A stretch of DNA of 12,113 nt from JADFUS01 sp964368765 (GTDB lineage Bacteria; Bacteroidota; Bacteroidia; Bacteroidales; Rikenellaceae), in contig CAYJCU010000063.1 in the NCBI GenBank assembly GCA_964368765.1, positions 1 through 12,113 of the forward strand, written 5' to 3'. Of this stretch, positions 6,175-12,113 are shown piece after piece (the first letter of the stretch is position 1; each line of letters opens with the position of its first letter). Under the pieces are notes generated by a model. That model worked only from the letters and a program-made list of their open reading frames with translations, ran no database searches and was not told where the DNA came from. The translations under genes and the position numbers were made by a program.

Positions 6175-8214
6175 ATGGCAAAATTAAAGAATAATAAGAA
6201 TAAATTTAACTTCATGTGGGTATATGCAATACTTATTGCTGTAATACTGATATGGAATTATATGGGAGATTCTGGAGCTACTAAAACCATCTCTTGGTAT
6301 GAGTTTAAGAATAATATACTCCCTAAAAATGATGTTGAGGAGATATTTATTATTAATCAAAATCGTGCAGATGTATATATAGAGAAAGATAGCATTGAGA
6401 ACTACAGAAAAATTGCTGAATATAGTGGTATTCCATCAACTGGCCCTCAATTCACAATTCATATTGGCGCTATTGAGACATTTGTTGAAGATTTAAACAG
6501 AGAGACTGTTGATATGGATATCTCAAAAGAGATACCTATATTATATAAAAACGATGAGAGAAATTGGACAGACTATTTAAGTATGTTCTTCCCATTTTTG
6601 CTTATCGTTGTGTTCTTATTCTTTATTATGCGTAGCATGAAAGGCGGAAAAGATGGCAATGTCTTTAACGTGGGTAAGGCATCTGCGCAGATATACGACA
6701 AAAATAGTACTAAAAAGGTACTATTTAAAGATGTGGCTGGCTTAGAGGAGGTTAAGATAGAGATTATGGAGGTTGTAGATTTCCTTAAAAGCCCTAAGAA
6801 ATATAGCGAACTTGGCGCATCAATACCTAAAGGAGCTCTTCTCGTGGGCCCTCCAGGTACAGGTAAAACATTATTAGCTAAGGCGGTAGCTGGTGAGGCT
6901 AATGTGCCATTTTTATCAATGAGTGGTTCTGATTTCGTTGAGATGTTTGTGGGTGTGGGTGCATCAAGGGTGCGTGACCTATTCAAACAGGCAAAAGATA
7001 AAGCTCCATGTATTGTATTTATTGATGAGATTGATGCAATAGGTAGAGCGAGAAGTAAGAATGGTGGCTACTCATCAAATGATGAGCGTGAAAATACTCT
7101 TAACCAACTACTTACAGAAATGGACGGTTTTGGTACAAACTCAGGAGTTATTATTCTTGCTGCTACTAACCGTGCTGATATTTTAGATAAAGCATTAATG
7201 CGTGCAGGACGTTTTGATAGACAGATACATGTTGAACTACCAGATGTTATTGAGCGTGAGGCTATTCTTAATGTTCATATTCAGAAACTTAAGATAGGTA
7301 CAGATGTATCTACTAAATTCTTCGCTAAACAGACACCAGGTTTCTCGGGTGCAGACCTAGCTAATGTATGTAACGAGGCGGCACTTATTGCTGCACGTAG
7401 AAATAAGAAAAATGTAGAGAAGCAAGATTTCCTTGATGCTATAGATCGTATTATTGGTGGACTAGAGCGCAAGAATAAACTACTAAAAGATCATGAGAAA
7501 AATACAATAGCATACCACGAGGCTGGACACGCCGCTGTTAGTTGGATGCTACACTATGCCAACCCACTAATAAAGGTAACAATAGTACCACGTGGTAAGG
7601 CTCTTGGAGCTGCTTGGTATATGCCTGAAGAGCGTCAAATTACTACAAAGGCACAACTTATGCATGAAATGGCTTCACTATTAGGTGGTAGGGTGTCTGA
7701 ACAGCTTACTTTTGGAGAGGTATCAACAGGTGCTCTTAATGATCTTGAGCGTGTTACTCGTATGGCATACTCTATCGTTGCATATTATGGTATGGGCGAA
7801 AAGATAAAAAATATGAGTTACTACAACTCAACAGGTCAAGACACATTCACTAAGCCATATAGTGAAGAGACTGCAAAAGATATTGATATTGAGGTTAAGG
7901 CAGTTATCGATGAGGCTTATAAAATGGCTGAAGATATTTTAACAACACATAAAGATAAATTAGAAATGTTAGCAAATCTACTTCTTGAGAAAGAGGTGGT
8001 ATTTGGAGAGGATTTAGAGAGTATCTTCGGCAAACGTAAAAATGAAAAGGGCGAAGAGATTGAAACTCAATCTAAGGGTGTTAAGACAGATAGAGATGAG
8101 GCACTAGCAAAACTTCAAGAGATAGAGGAGAGAGAGAAACAGGAGAGTAATAGTGAACAAAACCTTACTAGTGAAGAGAGCCTAACCGAGAATAATGATA
8201 ATAAAGAGGAGTAG
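6175..8214 (+). CDS. ftsH: ATP-dependent zinc metalloprotease FtsH
   Basis: The 679-residue inner-membrane AAA+ protease degrades misassembled membrane proteins and some soluble regulators. It has a first membrane segment at about 14-30, an extracytoplasmic domain at about 31-134 and a second membrane segment at about 135-152. The AAA module has Walker A GPPGTGKT (225-232), the pore loop MFVGVG (257-262), Walker B VFIDEID (281-287) and a second region of homology ending in RAGRFDR (about 343-349). The peptidase has HEAGH (448-452) with Asp523 in ALNDLER as the likely third zinc ligand. The C-terminal 60 residues or so are strongly charged and glutamate-rich, likely disordered. The ATG at 6175 was chosen because the longer reading frame starts inside rsfS and would add residues unlike any FtsH N-terminus. 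All catalytic motifs are intact. It lies between rsfS and cdsA, probably in one transcript. Confidence 0.97.
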   Translation: MAKLKNNKNKFNFMWVYAILIAVILIWNYMGDSGATKTISWYEFKNNILPKNDVEEIFIINQNRADVYIEKDSIENYRKIAEYSGIPSTGPQFTIHIGAIETFVEDLNRETVDMDISKEIPILYKNDERNWTDYLSMFFPFLLIVVFLFFIMRSMKGGKDGNVFNVGKASAQIYDKNSTKKVLFKDVAGLEEVKIEIMEVVDFLKSPKKYSELGASIPKGALLVGPPGTGKTLLAKAVAGEANVPFLSMSGSDFVEMFVGVGASRVRDLFKQAKDKAPCIVFIDEIDAIGRARSKNGGYSSNDERENTLNQLLTEMDGFGTNSGVIILAATNRADILDKALMRAGRFDRQIHVELPDVIEREAILNVHIQKLKIGTDVSTKFFAKQTPGFSGADLANVCNEAALIAARRNKKNVEKQDFLDAIDRIIGGLERKNKLLKDHEKNTIAYHEAGHAAVSWMLHYANPLIKVTIVPRGKALGAAWYMPEERQITTKAQLMHEMASLLGGRVSEQLTFGEVSTGALNDLERVTRMAYSIVAYYGMGEKIKNMSYYNSTGQDTFTKPYSEETAKDIDIEVKAVIDEAYKMAEDILTTHKDKLEMLANLLLEKEVVFGEDLESIFGKRKNEKGEEIETQSKGVKTDRDEALAKLQEIEEREKQESNSEQNLTSEESLTENNDNKEE

Positions 8215-8231
8215 CTATTTTATTTAAAACT

Positions 8232-9020
8232 ATGAAAAACTTTCTAATTAGAAGTGTAAGTGGAATAGTGCTAGCAGCGGTACTAATAGGAGCTATATTA
8301 TGGAGCGACTTAAGCAGGGGGATAGTATTCTCTCTTATTGCACTCTTTGCAATGAAAGAGATATTTTCTCTGATTATTAAGGGCGGAAAAATAGAGCTTT
8401 ATGCTGGTGGTGCACTAACGATAACCTCGTTAGTAGTCATACTAGTGACATATCAAGTTGCTGTGTATATGATTGTGCCTGTATTTATTCTGTTAATATT
8501 GGTACGATTTATTACAGAGGTATATCGTAAATGCAACAACCCATTAGTAACAATAGGTTGCGAGATAACAGTTTTACTATACCTTCTACTACCTACCGCG
8601 CTGCTTATCAAAATGGATGCCTACACAGTAATATTTATTCTTGCAATGGTGTGGGGTAATGATGTTGGAGCTTATATCATCGGTATTCTATTTGGTAAAC
8701 ACAGGCTATTAGAGAGGGTTTCACCTAAAAAATCGTGGGAAGGATTCTGGGGAGGTTTTATAACGACAATTGCAATTTCTATTATAGCTGGAAAATTCTT
8801 CTTTAATGAACCTATATTAAAATATGCTATTATTGGTGCTGTTGTATCAGTTGCTGCTGTATATGGTGATCTATTTGAGTCGTTAATAAAACGAGAACTG
8901 CATGTTAAGGATTCTGGTAATGTAATACCGGGTCATGGTGGGATATGGGATCGTTTTGATGCGTTATATTTTGCTGCTCCAGCCTACTTTATAGTAGATT
9001 GGGTTTTTTCTGTTATTTAA
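8232..9020 (+). CDS. cdsA: Phosphatidate cytidylyltransferase (CDP-diglyceride synthase)
   Basis: The 262-residue multi-pass membrane enzyme makes CDP-diacylglycerol from phosphatidic acid and CTP, the branch point of bacterial phospholipid synthesis. The C-terminal part carries the full family signature at residues 217-243: SLIKR, KDSGN, PGHGG and DRFD, with the conserved acidic and lysine residues present. Upstream, WGNDVGAYIIG (141-151) and SPKKSWEGFWGG (164-175) are also family hallmarks. Hydrophobic segments fill most of the remainder, and the length is normal. It starts 17 bp after ftsH and is followed 11 bp later by psd, which works two steps further along the same route. Confidence 0.96.
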   Translation: MKNFLIRSVSGIVLAAVLIGAILWSDLSRGIVFSLIALFAMKEIFSLIIKGGKIELYAGGALTITSLVVILVTYQVAVYMIVPVFILLILVRFITEVYRKCNNPLVTIGCEITVLLYLLLPTALLIKMDAYTVIFILAMVWGNDVGAYIIGILFGKHRLLERVSPKKSWEGFWGGFITTIAISIIAGKFFFNEPILKYAIIGAVVSVAAVYGDLFESLIKRELHVKDSGNVIPGHGGIWDRFDALYFAAPAYFIVDWVFSVI

Positions 9021-9031
9021 AGTTCAAAAAA

Positions 9032-9682
9032 ATGAAGATAGCTAAAGAGGGATATGTAATAATACGAAACAGTTTTGTTCTTTTCACACTAATTATTGGA
9101 TGTTTATTCTATTTCAATTTTAATGAGATAGGATACATTGTTATGATTGCACTAACACTAAAATTTTGTTTCATACTCCGCTTTTTCCGTATGCCATCAC
9201 GCAATATACAAAAAGATTCAAAATCTATTTTCTCTCCTGCCGACGGAACAATCGTGGCAATTGAGAGGGTGTATGAAGATGAGTATTTCAAAGAAGAGAG
9301 GTTGCAAGTGTCTATATTTATGTCTATATGGAATGTACACGCTAATTGGTTCCCCGTTAGTGGAGAGATAAAATATTTCCGTCATCATCATGGTAAATTT
9401 TTATTGGCAAACCATCCTAAATCATCGACAAAGAATGAACGCACTACAACAGTAATAGAGAGTGGTAATAATGAGATACTCTTCCGTCAAGTAGCGGGCT
9501 ATGTAGCTAGGCGTATAGTTTCTTATGTTAAAGAGGGCGAAAAAGCAGAACAAAATAGCAAATTTGGATTTATTAAATTTGGTTCAAGAATAGATATTTT
9601 TCTTCCACTTGATTCAAAAATAAATGTTAAACTAAGAGATAAGGTTATTGGAACACAATCACTTATTGCGACAATAGAATAA
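9032..9682 (+). CDS. psd: Phosphatidylserine decarboxylase proenzyme, short type
   Basis: The 216-residue enzyme converts phosphatidylserine to phosphatidylethanolamine. It is made as a proenzyme that cuts itself to create a pyruvoyl cofactor. The expected cleavage site is Gly184-Ser185 in FIKFGSRIDIF (180-190), leaving a beta chain of 184 residues and an alpha chain of 32. FSPADG (67-72, with Asp71) and NVHANWFPVSG (101-111, with His103) fit the Asp-His-Ser triad used for self-cleavage. Two hydrophobic segments near residues 12-50 anchor it in the membrane. The size matches the short archaeal-type/Bacteroidetes Psd rather than the longer E. coli enzyme. The ATG at 9032 is preferred to one at 8999, which lies inside cdsA. 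The phosphatidylserine synthase needed to supply its substrate is not in this window. Confidence 0.93.
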   Translation: MKIAKEGYVIIRNSFVLFTLIIGCLFYFNFNEIGYIVMIALTLKFCFILRFFRMPSRNIQKDSKSIFSPADGTIVAIERVYEDEYFKEERLQVSIFMSIWNVHANWFPVSGEIKYFRHHHGKFLLANHPKSSTKNERTTTVIESGNNEILFRQVAGYVARRIVSYVKEGEKAEQNSKFGFIKFGSRIDIFLPLDSKINVKLRDKVIGTQSLIATIE

Positions 9683-9714
9683 AAAATTATAGTATTAACC
9701 AAACATATATTAAA

Positions 9715-10572
9715 ATGGCAGAAATCAAAGAACTAGAGAAAATTGCATCACAAGTAAGACGCGATATTATTCGTATGGTTGCAGATGCTGGAAATGGTCA
9801 TCCTGGAGGTTCGTTAGGGTGTGCAGATGTTATGACAGCACTCTATTTCGAGAGTATGGCTCAATCGCCAGAAACATTCACAATGAACGGTAAGGGTGAA
9901 GATGTATTCTTTCTATCAAACGGGCATATAGCACCTGTTTGGTATAGTGTGTTATCTCGTAGAGGTTACTTTCCTATTGAGGAGTTAGGCACTCTTCGTA
10001 TTCTTGGCTCACGTTTACAGGGACATCCAACACCAGCTAAGGGGCTTGAAGGTGTTCGTGTTGCATCAGGGTCACTAGGTCAAGGTCTTTCAACTGCTAT
10101 TGGTATGGCAGAGGCTAAGAGATTGGATAACGATAATCACTTGACTTACGTGCTTATGGGCGACGGCGAGACACAAGAGGGTCAAGTATGGGAGGCTGCT
10201 ATGTATGCAGGAGCTAAAGGTATTGATAATATTATAGCTATTGTTGATTGGAATAATCAACAAATAGATGGAACTTGCGACGAGGTTGTATCATTAGGCG
10301 ATTACCCAGGTAAATGGCAATCATTTGGTTGGAGAGTACTAACAATGGATGGTAACAATATGAGCGAAGTTGTTTCAACTCTTAACGAGGCGAAAGCGGA
10401 GTGCGGAAAAGGTAAGCCAGTTATCATACTAATGAAGACAGAAATGGGCTTTGGCGTAGACTTTATGTGTGGTACTAACGCTTGGCATGGTAAAGCTCCA
10501 TCGCAAGAGCAAAAAAATATTGCGCTAACACAACTAGAAGAGACACTAGGAGATTATCCTAAGAACAATTAA
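9715..10572 (+). CDS. Transketolase, N-terminal (TPP-binding) subunit
   Basis: The 285-residue protein is the thiamine-pyrophosphate-binding half of transketolase, which moves two-carbon units between sugar phosphates in the pentose phosphate pathway. Visible features are GNGHPGGS (26-33), the GHP at 103-105, and the TPP/magnesium motif from GDGETQEG (149-156) to the NN at 180-181. Late in the chain is NAWHGKAP (255-262), which also occurs in transketolases. It ends where the N-terminal domain of a single-chain enzyme would end, with a clean TAA and a new ATG 14 bp later for the partner. It begins 32 bp after psd with no promoter of the TAnnTTTG type, so read-through from the upstream genes is likely. 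A 1-deoxyxylulose-5-phosphate synthase is less likely, because split enzymes with these motifs are normally transketolase-like. Confidence 0.93.
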   Translation: MAEIKELEKIASQVRRDIIRMVADAGNGHPGGSLGCADVMTALYFESMAQSPETFTMNGKGEDVFFLSNGHIAPVWYSVLSRRGYFPIEELGTLRILGSRLQGHPTPAKGLEGVRVASGSLGQGLSTAIGMAEAKRLDNDNHLTYVLMGDGETQEGQVWEAAMYAGAKGIDNIIAIVDWNNQQIDGTCDEVVSLGDYPGKWQSFGWRVLTMDGNNMSEVVSTLNEAKAECGKGKPVIILMKTEMGFGVDFMCGTNAWHGKAPSQEQKNIALTQLEETLGDYPKNN

Positions 10573-10586
10573 TAAAATATAGTATT

Positions 10587-11537
10587 ATGAAATATACTTC
10601 AAGTGGCGATAAAGATACTCGTTCAGGATTTGGAGCGGGACTTTACGAGGCAGGCAAAAAAAATAGTAATGTTGTTGCACTATGTGCAGACCTTGTAGGC
10701 TCTTTAAAGATGGATGCTTTTAAGAATGAGTTTCCAGAGAGATTTTTCCAAACAGGTATTGCTGAGGCTAATATGATAGGTATCGCTTCGGGTCTATCGG
10801 TTGCAGGTAAGGTTCCTTTTGCAGGAACATTTGCAGGTTTTGCAACAGGTAGGGTTTACGATCAGATACGTCAAGCCGTAGCATATTCAAATGCAAATGT
10901 AAAAATAGCAGGCTCTCACGCTGGTGTAACACTAGGCGAAGATGGTGCTACACACCAAATATTAGAAGATTTAGGATTATTAAGAATGTTACCTAACATG
11001 GTGGTTATCAATCCTTGCGACTATAATCAAACTAAAGCTGCTACAATAGCTGCTGCTGAGTATGAGGGTCCAGTATATCTTCGTTTTGGTCGCCCTGTTG
11101 TGCCTAACTTTACTAGCGAAGAGCAGGAGTTTAAGATAGGAGAGGCTGTTAATCTATATGAGGGTAATGATGTAGCAGTTTTTGCGACAGGTCACCTAGT
11201 ATGGAAGGCGATTGAGGCAACAGAGCAACTAGCTAAAGAGGGTATCTCAGTTGAATTAATCAACATACATACAATTAAGCCATTAGATAGAAAGGCTATT
11301 ATTGAAGCTGCCACTAAATGTAAGGCGGTAGTGGTGTGTGAAGAGCATTTTATTGCTGGGGGTCTAGGAGAGTCTATTGCTCAAATTTTGAGTAAAGAGC
11401 TACCTACACCTATGGAGTTTGTGGCTATTGATGATACTTTCGGAGAGAGCGGTGCGCCAGAAGAGCTTTTGAAACATTTTGGTCTTGATACAATTGATGT
11501 TGTTGAGGCTATTAAAAGAGTTATTGCAAGAAAATAG
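10587..11537 (+). CDS. Transketolase, C-terminal (pyrimidine-binding) subunit
   Basis: The 316-residue protein is the second half of the split transketolase. Residues about 5-170 form the pyrimidine-binding domain, with the catalytic glutamate expected at Glu60 in GIAEANM (57-63), and FAGFATGRVYDQIRQ (82-96) and GEDGATHQ (117-124) as hallmark stretches. Residues about 185-315 fit the transketolase C-terminal domain, including FATGHL (199-204) and EEHFIAGGLGE (252-262). Together with the preceding gene it gives 601 residues, slightly below a usual single-chain transketolase of about 650-670. Both active-site halves are intact, so a working heteromeric enzyme is expected. The gene starts 14 bp after its partner. 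Some such paired genes act on other ketoses or in aromatic precursor supply, so the exact substrate is inferred. Confidence 0.93.
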   Translation: MKYTSSGDKDTRSGFGAGLYEAGKKNSNVVALCADLVGSLKMDAFKNEFPERFFQTGIAEANMIGIASGLSVAGKVPFAGTFAGFATGRVYDQIRQAVAYSNANVKIAGSHAGVTLGEDGATHQILEDLGLLRMLPNMVVINPCDYNQTKAATIAAAEYEGPVYLRFGRPVVPNFTSEEQEFKIGEAVNLYEGNDVAVFATGHLVWKAIEATEQLAKEGISVELINIHTIKPLDRKAIIEAATKCKAVVVCEEHFIAGGLGESIAQILSKELPTPMEFVAIDDTFGESGAPEELLKHFGLDTIDVVEAIKRVIARK

Positions 11538-11585
11538 TTGATTATAAATTAGCCCTTTTTGAGGTTCAACTAAATATCTAAGTAT

Positions 11586-12113
11586 ATGTTAAATCATTTA
11601 GTTAAGAGATTAATAGATAGGGATAATCGTGTGATTATCCCATCTATTGGTGTAATAGTAAAACAGGAGCTAGGAGATAGTGTGAGTTATCTCTTCTCAT
11701 CTGCATCACTTCCAGCTGAAAAGAGTTTGATAGAGTCTATTATGAATAACATGCAGGTGGCCGAAAATGAGGCAGAAAATATACTTGAATGTTATACTGA
11801 TTTTATCAGAAAAGTGATAAAAAAGAATGGTAAATATCTTTTTGAGGGGATAGGAGAGTTGCACCGCACAGAGGATAAAATATATTATCTATCACCTATA
11901 TCATCTACTGTAAAATCAATTAACGATGATTTATATGAAGAGGAGGAAGAAGAGGTTGAGGAGGATAAAATTATCTCAAACTCTCAACATCATGAAAAGA
12001 TAGTAACTACCGAGCAAAAAGAGGATGGAGATAAAACAGATACTCTTGAATTAATAGAAGAACATCAGGAGTCTCTATTAATTGAAGAGCCTGAGATGGT
12101 TGAAGAGCCCGAG
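11586..12113 (+). CDS. HU-CCDC81-like domain protein, 3' end cut by window
   Basis: An open frame begins at the ATG at 11586 and runs 176 codons to the window edge without a stop. The first 60 residues or so (LVKRLIDRDNRVIIPSIGVI near the start) and residues about 60-115 (ending FEGIGELHRTEDKIYYLSP) resemble the paired HU-like domains of the bacterial HU-CCDC81 families, which are found in Bacteroidetes. From residue 118 the chain becomes a glutamate-rich, probably disordered linker, starting with a run of seven acidic residues (EEEEEEVEE) at about 123-131. From what I recall of the family, such proteins often continue to a membrane segment and a C-terminal SPOR domain that binds peptidoglycan, but that part is outside the window. 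The 48-bp gap from the transketolase gene has no clear promoter. The molecular function is not established from this sequence. Confidence 0.8.
   Translation, partial: MLNHLVKRLIDRDNRVIIPSIGVIVKQELGDSVSYLFSSASLPAEKSLIESIMNNMQVAENEAENILECYTDFIRKVIKKNGKYLFEGIGELHRTEDKIYYLSPISSTVKSINDDLYEEEEEEVEEDKIISNSQHHEKIVTTEQKEDGDKTDTLELIEEHQESLLIEEPEMVEEPE

Noticed and set aside
6573..6986. Minus-strand reading frame within ftsH
   Set aside because: It lies wholly inside the well-conserved ftsH coding region and its translation shows no recognisable domain; it is a shadow frame.
8999..9031. Earlier start for psd overlapping the end of cdsA
   Set aside because: The ATG at 9032 follows the cdsA stop at the spacing seen elsewhere in the run, and the extra 11 residues show no family similarity.
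10560..10590. Frameshift or premature stop splitting a single transketolase gene
   Set aside because: The break is at a domain border with a proper start for the second gene, and both halves are complete; this matches known split transketolases.
11535..11572. Possible terminator after the split transketolase (AGTTGA paired with TCAACT)
   Set aside because: Only 6 bp can pair around a loop of about 26 bases and no T-run follows, so it does not fit an intrinsic terminator.

Overview
The window looks like chromosomal DNA of a low-GC member of the Bacteroidota, most likely order Bacteroidales. The evidence is the lack of Shine-Dalgarno sequences before the starts, promoters that fit the Bacteroides pattern (TTG, about 19-20 bp, TAnnTTTG), a lipoprotein GH20 hexosaminidase, a NagB-like/PIG-L two-domain protein, an FtsH with the RAGRFDR and KPYSEETAK sequences I recall from Bacteroides homologues, and an HU-CCDC81-type protein. 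The species cannot be named from this sequence.

Region 1 (1-3768, minus strand) is a two-gene amino-sugar unit. A GH20 beta-N-acetylhexosaminidase lipoprotein (3768 to 2170) is followed by a protein that joins a degenerate NagB-like domain to an intact PIG-L/LmbE deacetylase domain (2090 to 57). About 5-8 bp after each stop codon lies a copy of the same roughly 52-bp repeat (1-52 and 2112-2162). Region 2 (3769-4120) is a divergent control region. It holds a good minus-strand promoter, a 13-bp palindrome at the predicted start site, an 11-bp inverted repeat in the leader, and a strong plus-strand promoter that fixes the start of the next gene.

Region 3 (4121-5470) is a MATE-family efflux transporter. 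Region 4 (5471-5816) is an intergenic stretch holding a 215-bp MITE-like element: 25-bp terminal inverted repeats with 24 of 25 matching, a 5-bp TTATA target duplication, internal hairpins and no gene. The predicted promoter of the next unit starts just beyond it.

Region 5 (5817-11537, plus strand) is a compact run of genes: rsfS (ribosome silencing), ftsH (membrane protease), cdsA and psd (phospholipid synthesis), then a transketolase encoded as two proteins. Gaps are 7 to 32 bp, no clear internal promoter was seen, and co-transcription is likely. Region 6 (11586 to the window end) is the start of an HU-CCDC81-like protein with a very acidic linker, cut by the window edge.

Most genes are ordinary housekeeping or glycan-use genes. 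The least ordinary signals are the small non-autonomous element, the paired repeats placed after the stop codons, the NagB-like domain with changed catalytic positions, and the structured divergent promoter region. I did not find a clearly new multi-gene system.
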